Positions 1 to 13,486 of a DNA stretch of 64,000 nt are shown piece by piece; position 1 is the stretch's first letter, and each line of letters begins with the position of its first letter. The position numbers were made by a program, and so were the translations under genes. This DNA comes from Siderastrea radians (Eukaryota > Cnidaria > Anthozoa > Scleractinia > Rhizangiidae). The stretch covers positions 1,397,901 to 1,461,900 of the forward strand of contig CAXHKT010000183.1 in NCBI GenBank assembly GCA_964017195.1. Direction: 5' to 3'. Under the pieces are notes generated by a model that worked only from the letters and a program-made list of their open reading frames with translations, was not told the DNA's origin and made no database searches.

Positions 1-488
1 CAGAAAAAAACGTTTATTGTGTAGAAAGTCTGCAATTTTGTCGATAAGGTGGAAATTTCAGTTTTGAGAGGGGTGGGGTGGGTCCCTCAAAAAAGTGCTG
101 GTTTTGGTGCAACGGCCTTAGCACAAAAGCACCCCAGATCCCGTTGCGGCACCAAAAAACATTCCATTTGGCACTATTTTTATCGAATTTGGCGATACTA
201 AAAAGTGCTGCACTTTTTCAGGGCTTGAATTAGCCCCAAAAAGCAGAAAAAAGCTAATTGGCGCTCTCAGCTGCATGCACAAAGGTCCCAAATGCATTCA
301 ATCCCTCTGGGACCATCCGAAAAAAATTCCTTTTGTGCAAAAGCACAAAGAAGGCGCGATATGTGCGATCCTTAGGGAAAAAAACCCATTTTTGGCCTTC
401 CCAGAGGCTAAAAAAGGTGTTGTTGACTGAGCAAGGCTGCGCAAGGCTGCGCACTGGCCTAATAATAATGCAAATCCCTCGGGGCTAT
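1..488 (+). repeat. Satellite A three-monomer unit (488 bp)
   Basis: This unit carries about 325 bp missing from the ordinary monomer, placed between GTGTAGAAA and GGCGCGATATG. The extra part includes GTCTGCAATTTTGTCGATAA, a G-rich GAGGGGTGGGGTGGG, several short inverted repeats and GCTGCATGCACAAAGG. Its length is almost exactly three monomers. Parts of it resemble the ordinary monomer: CATTCAATCCCTCTGGGACC is similar to TGCAAATCCCTCGGGGCTAT, and each is followed by an A-run. It is probably an ancestral trimer from which the short monomer arose by deletion. It may be cut at the window start. Confidence 0.9.
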
Positions 489-3400
489 CAGAAAAAACGT
501 TTATTGTGTAGAAAAGCGCGATATGTGCGATCCTTAGGGAAAAAACCCCATTTTTGGCCTTCCCAGAGGCTAAAAAGATGTTGTTGACTGAGCAAGGTTG
601 CGCAAGGCTGTGCACTGGCCTAATAATAATGCAAATCCCTCGGGGCTATCAGAAAAAAACGTTTATTGTGTAGAAAAGCGCGATATGTGCGATCCTTAGG
701 GAAAAAACCCCATTTTTGGCCTTCCCAGAGGCTAAAAAAGGTGTTGTTGACTGAGCAAGGCTGCGCAAGGCTGCGCACTGGCCTAATAATAATGCAAATC
801 CCTCGGGGCTATCAGAAAAAAACGTTTATTGTGTAGAAAAACGCGATATGTGCGATCCTTAGGGAAAAAACCCCATTTTTGGCCTTCCCAGAGGCTAAAG
901 AGATGTTGTTGACTGAGCAAGGCTGCGCAAGGCTGCGCACTGGCCTAATAATAATGCAAATCCCTCGGGGCTATCAGAAAAAAACGTTTATTGTGTAGAA
1001 AAGCGCGATATGTGCGATCCTTAGGGAAAAAACCCCATTTTTGGCCTTCCCAGAGGCTAAAGAGATGTTGTTGACTGAGCAAGGCTGCGCAAGGCTGCGC
1101 ACTGGTCTAATAATAATGCAAATCCCTCGGGGCTATCAGAAAAAAACGTTAATTGTGTAGAAAAGCGCGATATGTGCGATCCTTAGGGAAAAAACCCCAT
1201 TTTTGGCCTTCCCAGAGGCTAAAAAGATGTTGTTGACTGAGCAAGGCTGCGCAAGGCTGTGCACTGGCCTAATAATAATGCAAATCCCTCGGGGCGATCA
1301 GAAAAAAACGTTTATTGTGTAGAAAGTCTGCGATTTTGTCGATAAGGTGGAAAAAACCCCATTTTTGGCCTTCCCAGAGGCTAAAAAGATGTTGTTGACT
1401 GAGCAAGGCTGCGCAAAGCTGCGCACTGGCCTAATAATAATGCAAATCCCTCGGGGCTATCAGAAAAAAACGTTTATTGTGTAGAAAAGCGCGATATGTG
1501 CGATCCTTAGGGAAAAAACCCCATTTTTGGCCTTCCCAGAGGCTAAAAAAGGTGTTGTTGACTGAGCAAGGCTGCGCAAGGCTGCGCACTGGCCTAATAA
1601 TAATGCAAATCCCTCGGGGCTATCAGAAAAAAAACGTTTATTGTGTAGAAAAGCGCGATATGTGCGATCCTTAGGGAAAAAACCCCATTTTTGGCCTTCC
1701 CAGAGGCTAAAAAAGGTGTTGTTGACTGAGCAAGGCTGCGCAAGGCTGCGCACTGGCCTAATAATAATGCAAATCCCTCGGGGCTATCAGAAAAAAACGT
1801 TTATTGTGTAGAAAGTCTGCGATTTTGTCGATAAGGTGGAAAAAACCCCATTTTTGGCCTTCCCAGAGGCTAAAAAGATGTTGTTGACTGAGCAAGGCTG
1901 CGCAAGGCTGCGCACTGGCCTAATAATAATGCAAATCCCTCGGGGCTATCAGAAAAAAACGTTTATTGTGTAGAAAAGCGCGATATGTGCGATCCTTAGG
2001 GAAAAAACCCCATTTTTGGCCTTCCCAGAGGCTCAAAAAGGTGCTGTTGACTGAGCAAGGCTGCGCAAGGCTGCGCACTGGCCTAATAATAATGCAAATC
2101 CCTCGGGGCTATCAGAAAAAAACGTTTATGGTGTAGAAAAGCGCGATATGTGCGATCCTTAGGGAAAAAAACCCATTTTTGGCCTTCCCAGAGGCTAAAA
2201 AGATGTTGTTGACTGAGCAAGGCTGCGCAAGGCTGCGCACTGGCCTAATAATAATGCAAATCCCTCGGGGCTATCAGAAAAAAACGTTTATTGTGTAGAA
2301 AAGCGCGATATGTGCGATCCTTAGGGAAAAAAACCCATTTTTGGCCTTCCCAGAGGCTAAAAAAGGTGTTGTTGACTGAGCAAGGCTGCGCAAGGCTGCG
2401 CACTGGCCTAATAATAATGCAAATCCCTCGGGGCTATCAGAAAAAAACGTTTATTGTGTAGAAAAGCGCGATATGTGCGATCCTTAGGAAAAAAAACCCA
2501 TTTTTGGCCTTCCCAGAACCTAAAAAGATGTTGTTGACTGAGCAAGGCTGCGCAAGGCTGCGCACTGGCCTAATAATAATGCAAATCCCTCGGGGCTATC
2601 AGAAAAAAACGTTTATTGTGTAGAAAAGCGCGATATGTGCGATCCTTAGGGAAAAAACCCCATTTTTGGCCTTCCCAGAGGCTAAAAAAGGTGTTGTTGA
2701 CTGAGCAAGGCTGCGCAAGGCTGCGCACTGGCCTAATAATAATGCAAATCCCTCGGGGCTATCAGAAAAAAACGTTAATTGTGTAGAAAAGCGCGATATG
2801 TGCGATCCTTAGGGAAAAAACCCAATTTTTGGCCTTCCCAGAGGCTAAAAAGATGTTGTTGACTGAGCAAGGCTGCGCAAGGCTGCGCACTGGCCTAATA
2901 ATAATGCAAATCCCTCGGGGCTATCAGAAAAAAACGTTTATTGTGTAGAAAGTCTGCGATTTTGTCGATAAGGTGGAAAAAACCCCATTTTTGGCCTTCC
3001 CAGAGGCTAAAAAGATGTTGTTGACTGAGCAAGGCTGCGCAAAGCTGCGCACTGGCCTAATAATAATGCAAATCCCTCGGGGCTATCAGAAAAAAACGTT
3101 TATTGTGTAGAAAAGCGCGATATGTGCGATCCTTAGGGAAAAAACCCCATTTTTGGCCTTCCCAGAGGCTCAAAAAGGTGCTGTTGACTGAGCAAGGCTG
3201 CACAAGGCTGCGCACTGGCCTAATAATAATGCAAATCCCTCGGGGCTATCAGAAAAAAACGTTTATGGTGTAGAAAAGCGCGATATGTGCGATCCTTAGG
3301 GAAAAAAACCCATTTTTGGCCTTCCCAGAGGCTAAAAAGATGTTGTTGACTGAGCAAGGCTGCGCAAGGCTGCGCACTGGCCTAATAATAATGCAAATCC

Positions 3401-4710
3401 CTCGGGGCTATCAGAAAAAAACGTTTATTGTGTAGAAAAGCGCGATATGTGCGATCCTTAGGGAAAAAAACCCATTTTTGGCCTTCCCATAGGCTAAAAA
3501 AGGTGTTGTTGACTGAGCAAGGCTGCGCAAGGCTGCGCACTGGCCTAATAATAATGCAAATCCCTCGGGGCTATCAGAAAAAAACGTTTATTGTGTAGAA
3601 AAGCGCGATATGTGCGATCCTTAGGAAAAAAAACCCATTTTTGGCCTTCCCAGAACCTAAAAAGATGTTGTTGACTGAGCAAGGCTGCGCAAGGCTGCGC
3701 ACTGGCCTAATAATAATGCAAATCCCTCGGGGCTATCAGAAAAAAACGTTTATTGTGTAGAAAAGCGCGATTTTTGCGATCCTTAGGGAAAAAACCCCAT
3801 TTTTGGCCTTCCCAGAGGCTAAAAAAGGTGTTGTTGACTGAGCAAGGCTGCGCAAGGCTGCGCACTGGCCTAATAATAATGCAAATCCCTCGGGGCTATC
3901 AGAAAAAAACGTTAATTGTGTAGAAAAGCGCGATATGTGCGATCCTTAGGGAAAAAACCCCATTTTTGGCCTTCCCAGAGGCTAAAAAGATGTTGTTGAC
4001 TGAGCAAGGCTGCGCAAGGCTGCGCACTGGCCTAATAATAATGCAAATCCCTCGGGGCTATCAGAAAAACACGTTTGTTGTGTAGAAAAGCGCGATATGT
4101 GCGATCCTTAGGGAAAAAACCCCATTTTTGGCCTTCCCAGAGGCTCAAAAAGGTGCTGTTGACTGAGCAAGGCTGCGCAAGGCTGCGCACTGGCCTAATA
4201 ATAATTCAAATCCCTCGGGGCTATCAGAAAAAAAAGTTTACTGTGTAGAAAAACGCGATATGTGCGATCCTTAGGGAAAAAAACCCATTTTTGGCCTTCC
4301 CAGAGGCTAACAAAATGTTGTTGACTGATCAAGGCTGCGCAAGGCTGCGCACTGGCCTAATAATAATGCAAATCCCTCGGGGCTATCAGAAAAAAACGTT
4401 TATTGTGTAGAAAAGCGCGATATGTGCGATCCTTAGGGAAAAAACCCCATTTTTGGCCTTCCCAGAGACTAAAAAGATGTTGTTGACTGAGCAAGGCTGC
4501 GCAAGGCTGCGCACTGGCCTAATAATAATGCAAATCCCTCGGGGCTATCAGAAAAAAACGTTTATTGTGTAGAAAAGCGCGATATGTGCGATCCTTAGGG
4601 AAAAAACCCCATTTTTGGCCTTCCCAGAGACTAAAAAGATGTTGTTGACTGAGCAAGGCTGCGCAAGGCTGCGCACTGGCCTAATAATAATGCAAATACC
4701 TCGGGGCTAT
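1..4710 (+). repeat. Higher-order repeat, copy 1 (4,710 bp)
   Basis: Begins with the three-monomer unit at 1 and runs to the next one at 4711. The first about 1.3 kb is nearly base-for-base the same as 4711-6000, including rare variants such as GAGCAAGGTTGCGCAAGG. The length is close to 29 monomers. Confidence 0.8.
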
Positions 4711-7700
4711 CAGAAAAAAACGTTTATTGTGTAGAAAGTCTGCAATTTTGTCGATAAGGTGGAAATTTCAGTTTTGAGAGGGGTGGGGTGGGTCCCTCAA
4801 AAAAGTGCTGGTTTTGGTGCAACGGCCTTAGCACAAAAGCACCCCAGATCCCGTTGCGGCACCAAAAAACATTCCATTTGGCACTATTTTTATCGAATTT
4901 GGCGATACTAAAAAGTGCTGCACTTTTTCAGGGCTTGAATTAGCCCCAAAAAGCAGAAAAAAGCTAATTGGCGCTCTCAGCTGCATGCACAAAGGTCCCA
5001 AATGCATTCAATCCCTCTGGGACCATCCGAAAAAAATTCCTTTTGTGCAAAAGCACAAAGAAGGCGCGATATGTGCGATCCTTAGGGAAAAAAACCCATT
5101 TTTGGCCTTCCCAGAGGCTAAAAAAGGTGTTGTTGACTGAGCAAGGCTGCGCAAGGCTGCGCACTGGCCTAATAATAATGCAAATCCCTCGGGGCTATCA
5201 GAAAAAACGTTTATTGTGTAGAAAAGCGCGATATGTGCGATCCTTAGGGAAAAAACCCCATTTTTGGCCTTCCCAGAGGCTAAAAAGATGTTGTTGACTG
5301 AGCAAGGTTGCGCAAGGCTGTGCACTGGCCTAATAATAATGCAAATCCCTCGGGGCTATCAGAAAAAAACGTTTATTGTGTAGAAAAGCGCGATATGTGC
5401 GATCCTTAGGGAAAAAACCCCATTTTTGGCCTTCCCAGAGGCTAAAAAAGGTGTTGTTGACTGAGCAAGGCTGCGCAAGGCTGCGCACTGGCCTAATAAT
5501 AATGCAAATCCCTCGGGGCTATCAGAAAAAAACGTTTATTGTGTAGAAAAACGCGATATGTGCGATCCTTAGGGAAAAAACCCCATTTTTGGCCTTCCCA
5601 GAGGCTAAAGAGATGTTGTTGACTGAGCAAGGCTGCGCAAGGCTGCGCACTGGCCTAATAATAATGCAAATCCTTCGGGGCTATCAGAAAAAAACGTTTA
5701 TTGTGTAGAAAAGCGCGATATGTGCGATCCTTAGGGAAAAAACCCCATTTTTGGCCTTCCCAGAGGCTAAAGAGATGTTGTTGACTGAGCAAGGCTGCGC
5801 AAGGCTGCGCACTGGTCTAATAATAATGCAAATCCCTCGGGGCTATCAGAAAAAAACGTTAATTGTGTAGAAAAGCGCGATATGTGCGATCCTTAGGGAA
5901 AAAACCCCATTTTTGGCCTTCCCAGAGGCTAAAAAGATGTTGTTGACTGAGCAAGGCTGCGCAAGGCTGTGCACTGGCCTAATAATAATGCAAATCCCTC
6001 GGGGCTATCAGAAAAAAACGTTTATTGTGTAGAAAAGCGCGATATGTGCGATCCTTAGGGAAAAAACCCCATTTTTGGCCTTCCCAGAGGCTCAAAAAGG
6101 TGTTGTTGACTGAGCAAGGCTGCGCAAGGCTGCGCACTGGCCTAATAATAATGCAAATCCCTCGGGGCTATCAGAAAAACACGTTTATTGTGTAGAAAAG
6201 CGCGATATGTGCGATCCTTAGGGAAAAAAACCCATTTTTGGCCTTCCCAGAGGCTAAAAAGATGTTGTTGACTGAGCAAGGCTGCGCAAGGCTGCGCACT
6301 GGCCTAATAATAATGCAAATCCCTCGGGGCTATCAGAAAAAAACGTTTATTGTGTAGAAAAGCGCGATATGTGCGATCCTTAGGGAAAAAACCCCATTTT
6401 TGGCCTTCCCAGAGGCTAAAAAAGGTGTTGTTGACTGAGCAAGGCTGCGCAAGGCTGCGCACTGGCCTAATAATAATGCAAATCCCTCGGGGCTATCAGA
6501 AAAAAACGTTTATTGTGTAGAAAGTCTGCGATTTTGTCGATAAGGTGGAAAAAACCCCATTTTTGGCCTTCCCAGAGGCTAAAAAGATGTTGTTGACTGA
6601 GCAAGGCTGCGCAAGGCTGCGCACTGGCCTAATAATAATGCAAATCCCTCGGGGCTATCAGAAAAAAACGTTTATTGTGTAGAAAAGCGCGATATGTGCG
6701 ATCCTTAGGGAAAAAACCCCATTTTTGGCCTTCCCAGAGGCTCAAAAAGGTGCTGTTGACTGAGCAAGGCTGCGCAAGGCTGCGCACTGGCCTAATAATA
6801 ATGCAAATCCCTCGGGGCTATCAGAAAAAAACGTTTATGGTGTAGAAAAGCGCGATATGTGCGATCCTTAGGGAAAAAAACCCATTTTTGGCCTTCCCAG
6901 AGGCTAAAAAGATGTTGTTGACTGAGCAAGGCTGCGCAAGGCTGCGCACTGGCCTAATAATAATGCAAATCCCTCGGGGCTATCAGAAAAAAACGTTTAT
7001 TGTGTAGAAAAGCGCGATATGTGCGATCCTTAGGGAAAAAACCCCATTTTTGGCCTTCCCAGAGGCTAAAAAAGGTGTTGTTGACTGAGCAAGGCTGCGC
7101 AAGGCTGCGCACTGGCCTAATAATAATGCAAATCCCTCGGGGCTATCAGAAAAAAACGTTTATTGTGTAGAAAAGCGCGATATGTGCGATCCTTAGGAAA
7201 AAAAACCCATTTTTGGCCTTCCCAGAACCTAAAAAGATGTTGTTGACTGAGCAAGGCTGCGCAAGGCTGCGCACTGGCCTAATAATAATGCAAATCCCTC
7301 GGGGCTATCAGAAAAAAACGTTTATTGTGTAGAAAAGCGCGATATGTGCGATCCTTAGGGAAAAAACCCCATTTTTGGCCTTCCCAGAGGCTAAAAAAGG
7401 TGTTGTTGACTGAGCAAGGCTGCGCAAGGCTGCGCACTGGCCTAATAATAATGCAAATCCCTCGGGGCTATCAGAAAAAAACGTTAATTGTGTAGAAAAG
7501 CGCGATATGTGCGATCCTTAGGGAAAAAACCCCATTTTTGGCCTTCCCAGAGGCTAAAAAGATGTTGTTGACTGAGCAAGGCTGCGCAAGGCTGCGCACT
7601 GGCCTAATAATAATGCAAATCCCTCGGGGCTATCAGAAAAAAACGTTTATTGTGTAGAAAAGCGCGATATGTGCGATCCTTAGGGAAAAAACCCCATTTT

Positions 7701-8933
7701 TGGCCTTCCCAGAGGCTCAAAAAGGTGCTGTTGACTGAGCAAGGCTGCGCAAGGCTGCGCACTGGCCTAATAATAATTCAAATCCCTCGGGGCTATCAGA
7801 AAAAAAAGTTTACTGTGTAGAAAAACGCGATATGTGCGATCCTTAGGGAAAAAAACCCATTTTTGGCCTTCCCAGAGGCTAAAAAAATTTTGTTGACTGA
7901 GCAAGGCTGCGCAAGGCTGCGCACTGGCCTAATAATAATGCAAATCCCTCGGGGCTATCAGAAAAAAACGTTTATTGTGTAGAAAAGCGCGATATGTGCG
8001 ATCCTTAGGGAAAAAACCCCATTTTTGGCCTTCCCAGAGACTAAAAAGATGTTGTTGACTGAGCAAGGCTGCGCAAGGCTGCGCACTGGCCTAATAATAA
8101 TGCAAATCCCTCGGGGCTATCAGAAAAAAACGTTTATTGTGTAGAAAAGCGCGATATGTGCGATCCTTAGGGAAAAAACCCCATTTTTGGCCTTCCCAGA
8201 GGCTAAAAAAGGTGTTGTTGACTGAGCAAGGCTGCGCAAGGCTGCGCACTGGCCTAATAATAATGCAAATCCCTCGGGGCTATCAGAAAAAAAACGTTTA
8301 TTGTGTAGAAAAGCGCGATATGTGCGATCCTTAGGGAAAAAACCCCATTTTTGGCCTTCCCAGAGGCTAAAAAAGGTGTTGTTGACTGAGCAAGGCTGCG
8401 CAAGGCTGCGCACTGGCCTAATAATAATGCAAATCCCTCGGGGCTATCAGAAAAAAACGTTTATTGTGTAGAAAGTCTGCGATTTTGTCGATAAGGTGGA
8501 AAAAACCCCATTTTTGGCCTTCCCAGAGGCTAAAAAGATGTTGTTGACTGAGCAAGGCTGCGCAAGGCTGCGCACTGGCCTAATAATAATGCAAATCCCT
8601 CGGGGCTATCAGAAAAAAACGTTTATTGTGTAGAAAAGCGCGATATGTGCGATCCTTAGGGAAAAAACCCCATTTTTGGCCTTCCCAGAGACTAAAAAGA
8701 TGTTGTTGACTGAGCAAGGCTGCGCAAGGCTGCGCACTGGCCTAATAATAATGCAAATTCCTCGGGGCTATCAGAAAAAAACGTTTATTGTGTAGAAAAG
8801 CGCGATATGTGCGATCCTTAGGGAAAAAACCCCATTTTTGGCCTTCCCAGAGACTAAAAAGATGTTGTTGACTGAGCAAGGCTGCGCAAGGCTGCGCACT
8901 GGCCTAATAATAATGCAAATACCTCGGGGCTAT
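4711..8933 (+). repeat. Higher-order repeat, copy 2 (4,223 bp)
   Basis: Starts with a second 488-bp unit (4711-5198) and shares the order of variant monomers with copy 1. It is about three monomers shorter, as expected after unequal exchange. Confidence 0.8.
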
Positions 8934-9421
8934 CAGAAAAAAACGTTTATTGTGTAGAAAGTCTGCAATTTTGTCGATAAGGTGGAAATTTCAGTTTTGA
9001 GAGTCGTGGGGTGGGTCCCTCAAAAAAGTGCTGGTTTTGGTGCAACGGCCTTAGCACAAAAGCACCCCAGATCCCGTTGCGGCACCAAAAAACATTCCAT
9101 TTGGCACTATTTTTATCGAATTTGGCGATACTAAAAAGTGCTGCACTTTTTCAGGGCTTGAATTAGCCCCAAAAAGCAGAAAAAAGCTAATTGGCGCTCT
9201 CAGCTGCATGCACAAAGGTCCCAAATGCATTCAATCCCTCTGGGACCATCCGAAAAAAATTCCTTTTGTGCAAAAGCACAAAGAAGGCGCGATATGTGCG
9301 ATCCTTAGGGAAAAAAACCCATTTTTGGCTTTCCCAGAGGCTAAAAAAGGTGTTGTTGACTGAGCAAGGCTGCGCAAGGCTGCGCACTGGCCTAATAATA
9401 ATGCAAATCCCTCGGGGCTAT
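8934..9421 (+). repeat. Satellite A three-monomer unit
   Basis: Third 488-bp unit of the left block. It differs from the one at 4711 by isolated substitutions, such as GAGAGTCGTGGGG in place of GAGAGGGGTGGGG, and it begins a further higher-order repeat. Confidence 0.9.
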
Positions 9422-11533
9422 CAGAAAAAACGTTTATTGTGTACAAAAGCGCGATATGTGCGATCCTTAGGGAAAAAACCCCATTTTTGGCCTTCCCAGA
9501 GGCTAAAAAGATGTTGTTGACTGAGCAAGGTTGCGCAAGGCTGTGCACTGGCCTAATAATAATGCAAATCCCTCGGGGCTATCAGAAAAAAACGTTTATT
9601 GTGTAGAAAAGCGCGATATGTGCGATCCTTAGGGAAAAAAACCCATTTTTGGCCTTCCCAGAGGCTAAAAAAGGTGTTGTTGACTGAGCAAGGCTGCGCA
9701 AGGCTGCGCACTGGCCTAATAATAATGCAAATCCCTCGGGGCTATCAGAAAAAAACGTTTATTGTGTAGAAAAGCGCGATATGTGCGATCCTTAGGAAAA
9801 AAAACCCATTTTTGGCCTTCCCAGAACCTAAAAAGATGTTGTTGACTGAGCAAGGCTGCGCAAGGCTGCGCACTGGCCTAATAATAATGCAAATCCCTCG
9901 GGGCTATCAGAAAAAAACGTTTATTGTGTAGAAAAGCGCGATATGTGCGATCCTTAGGGAAAAAACCCCATTTTTGGCCTTCCCAGAGGCTAAAAAAGGT
10001 GTTGTTGACTGAGCAAGGCTGCGCAAGGCTGCGCACTGGCCTAATAATAATGCAAATCCCTCGGGGCTATCAGAAAAAAACGTTAATTGTGTAGAAAAGC
10101 GCGATATGTGCGATCCTTAGGGAAAAAACCCCATTTTTGGCCTTCCCAGAGGCTAAAAAGATGTTGTTGACTGAGCAAGGCTGCGCAAGGCTGCGCACTG
10201 GCCTAATAATAATGCAAATCCCTCGGGGCTATCAGAAAAAAACGTTTATTGTGTAGAAAAGCGCGATATGTGCGATCCTTAGGGAAAAAACCCCATTTTT
10301 GGCCTTCCCAGAGGCTAAAAAAGGTGTTGTTGACTGAGCAAGGCTGCGCAAGGCTGCGCACTGGCCTAATAATAATGCAAATCCCTCGGGGCTATCAGAA
10401 AAAAACGTTAATTGTGTAGAAAAGCGCGATATGTGCGATCCTTAGGGAAAAAACCCCATTTTTGGCCTTCCCAGAGGCTAAAAAGATGTTGTTGACTGAG
10501 CAAGGCTGCGCAAGGCTGCGCACTGGCCTAATAATAATGCAAATCCCTCGGGGCTATCAGAAAAAAACGTTTATTGTGTAGAAAAGCGCGATATGTGCGA
10601 TCCTTAGGGAAAAAACCCCATTTTTGGCCTTCCCAGAGGCTCAAAAAGGTGCTGTTGACTGAGCAAGGCTGCGCAAGGCTGCGCACTGGCCTAATAATAA
10701 TTCAAATCCCTCGGGGCTATCAGAAAAAAAAGTTTACTGTGTAGAAAAACGCGATATGTGCGATCCTTAGGGAAAAAAACCCATTTTTGGCCTTCCCAGA
10801 GGCTAAAAAAATGTTGTTGACTGAGCAAGGCTGCGCAAGGCTGCGCACTGGCCTAATAATAATGCAAATCCCTCGGGGCTATCAGAAAAAAACGTTTATT
10901 GTGTAGAAAAGCGCGATATGTGCGATCCTTAGGGAAAAAACCCCATTTTTGGCCTTCCCAGGGACTAAAAAGATGTTGTTGACTGAGCAAGGCTGCGCAA
11001 GGCTGCGCACTGGCCTAATAATAATGCAAATCCCTCGGGGCTATCAGAAAAAAACGTTTATTGTGTAGAAAAGCGCGATATGTGCGATCCTTAGGGAAAA
11101 AACCCCATTTTTGGCCTTCCCAGAGACTAAAAAGATGTTGTTGACTGAGCAAGGCTGCGCAAGGCTGCGCACTGGCCTAATAATAATGCAAATCCCTCGG
11201 GGCTATCAGAAAAAAACGTTTATTGTGTAGAAAAGCGCGATATGTGCGATCCTTAGGGAAAAAACCCCATTTTTGGCCTTCCCAGAGGCTAAAAAAGGTG
11301 TTGTTGACTGAGCAAGGCTGCGCAAGGCTGCGCACTGGCCTAATAATAATGCAAATCCCTCGGGGCTATCAGAAAAAAAACGTTTATTGTGTAGAAAAGC
11401 GCGATATGTGCGATCCTTAGGGAAAAAACCCCATTTTTGGCCTTCCCAGAGGCTAAAAAAGGTGTTGTTGACTGAGCAAGGCTGCGCAAGGCTGCGCACT
11501 GGCCTAATAATAATGCAAATCCCTCGGGGCTAT

Positions 11534-13486
11534 CAGAAAAAACGTTTATTGTGTAGAAAAGCGCGATATGTGCGATCCTTAGGGAAAAAACCCCATTTTT
11601 GGCCTTCCCAGAGGCTAAAAAGATGTTGTTGACTGAGCAAGGTTGCGCAAGGCTGTGCACTGGCCTAATAATAATGCAAATCCCTCGGGGCTATCAGAAA
11701 AAAACGTTTATTGTGTAGAAAAGCGCGATATGTGCGATCCTTAGGGAAAAAAACCCATTTTTGGCCTTCCCAGAGGCTAAAAAAGGTGTTGTTGACTGAG
11801 CAAGGCTGCGCAAGGCTGCGCACTGGCCTAATAATAATGCAAATCCCTCGGGGCTATCAGAAAAAAACGTTTATTGTGTAGAAAAGCGCGATATGTGCGA
11901 TCCTTAGGGAAAAAACCCCATTTTTGGCCTTCCCAGAGGCTAAAAAGATGTTGTTGACTGAGCAAGGTTGCGCAAGGCTGTGCACTGGCCTAATAATAAT
12001 GCAAATCCCTCGGGGCTATCAGAAAAAAACGTTTATTGTGTAGAAAAGCGCGATATGTGCGATCCTTAGGGAAAAAACCCCATTTTTGGCCTTCCCAGAG
12101 GCTAAAAAAGGTGTTGTTGACTGAGCAAGGCTGCGCAAGGCTGCGCACTGGCCTAATAATAATGCAAATCCCTCGGGGCTATCAGAAAAAAACGTTTATT
12201 GTGTAGAAAAACGCGATATGTGCGATCCTTAGGGAAAAAACCCCATTTTTGGCCTTCCCAGAGGCTAAAGAGATGTTGTTGACTGAGCAAGGCTGCGCAA
12301 GGCTGCGCACTGGCCTAATAATAATGCAAATCCCTCGGGGCTATCAGAAAAAAACGTTTATTGTGTAGAAAAGCGCGATATGTGCGATCCTTAGGGAAAA
12401 AACCCCATTTTTGGCCTTCCCAGGGGCTAAAAAATGTGTTGTTGACTGAGCAAGGCTGCGCAAGGCTGCGCACTGGCCTAATAATAATGCAAATCCCTCG
12501 GGGCTATCAGAAAAAAAACGTTTATTGTGTAGAAAAGCGCGATATGTGCGATCCTTAGGGAAAAAACCCCATTTTTGGCCTTCCCAGAGGCTAAAAAAGG
12601 TGTTGTTGACTGAGCAAGGCTGGGCAAGGCTGCGCACTGGCCTAATAATAATGCAAATCCCTCGGGGCTATCAGAAAAAAACGTTTATTGTGTAGAAAGT
12701 CTGCGATTTTGTCGATAAGGTGGAAAAAACCCCATTTTTGGCCTTCCCAGAGGCTATAAAAGCTAACTGGCGCTCTCAGCTGCATGCACAAAGCTCCCAA
12801 ATGCATTCAATCCCTCTGGGACCATCCGAAAAAAATTCCTTTTGTGCAAAAGTACAAAGAAAACGCGATATGTGCGATCCTTAGGGAAAAAACCCCATGT
12901 TGGGGCATTCCCAGAGGCAAAAAAGGTGTTGTTATCTGCTCAATCTGTCTGCGCAAGGCTGCGCACTGGCCCAATAATAATGCAAATCCCTCGGGGCTAT
13001 CAGAAAAAAAGTTTATTGTGTAGAAAGTCTGCAATTTTGTCGATAAGGTGGAAATTTCAGTTTTGAGAGGGGTGGGGTGGGTCCCTCAAAAAAGTGCTGG
13101 TTTTGGTGCAACGGCCCCAGCACAAAAGCACCCCAGATCCTGTTGCGGCACCAAAAACATTCCATTTGGCACTATTTTTATCGAATTTGGCGATACTAAA
13201 AAGTGCTGCACTTTTTCAGGGCTTGAATTAGCCCCAAAAAGCAGAAAAAAGCTAATTGGCGCTCTCAGCTGCATGCACAAAGGTCCCAAATGCATTCAAT
13301 CCCTCTGGGACCATCCGAAAAAAATTCCTTTTGTGCAAAAGCACAAAGAAGGCGCGATATGTGCGATCCTTAGGGAAAAAAACCCATTTTTGGCCTTCCC
13401 AGAGGCTAAAAAAGGTGTTGTTGACTGAGCAAGGCTGCGCAAGGCTGCGCACTGGCCTAATAATAATGCAAATCCCTCGGGGCTAT
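11534..13486 (+). repeat. 1,953-bp tandem duplication, copy 1
   Basis: Sequence and variant order match 13487-15439 at a constant offset of 1,953 bp, about 12 monomers. It ends with a two-monomer unit (12672-13000) followed directly by a three-monomer unit (13001-13486). Confidence 0.85.
12672..13000 (+). repeat. Satellite A two-monomer unit (329 bp)
   Basis: Carries GTCTGCGATTTTGTCGATAA, then AGGCTATAAAAGCTAACTGG, then the GCTGCATGCACAAAGCTCCC part of the long unit, but lacks its central G-rich and hairpin section. Its length is twice the monomer. In every instance in the window (also 14625-14953, 17542-17870, 34146-34474 and 37901-38229) a three-monomer unit follows immediately. Confidence 0.88.

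Noticed and set aside
258..587. Many 60-190-codon open frames inside satellite A on both strands
   Set aside because: The monomer is 163 bp, not a multiple of three, so the frame changes at each unit. Both strands are equally open and peptides just mirror the repeat. No gene-like start context or conservation.
4711..5198. tRNA- or SINE-derived origin of the long unit (CATTCAATCC resembling box B)
   Set aside because: One or more mismatches to the box B consensus and no box A at a proper distance; no cloverleaf could be drawn.
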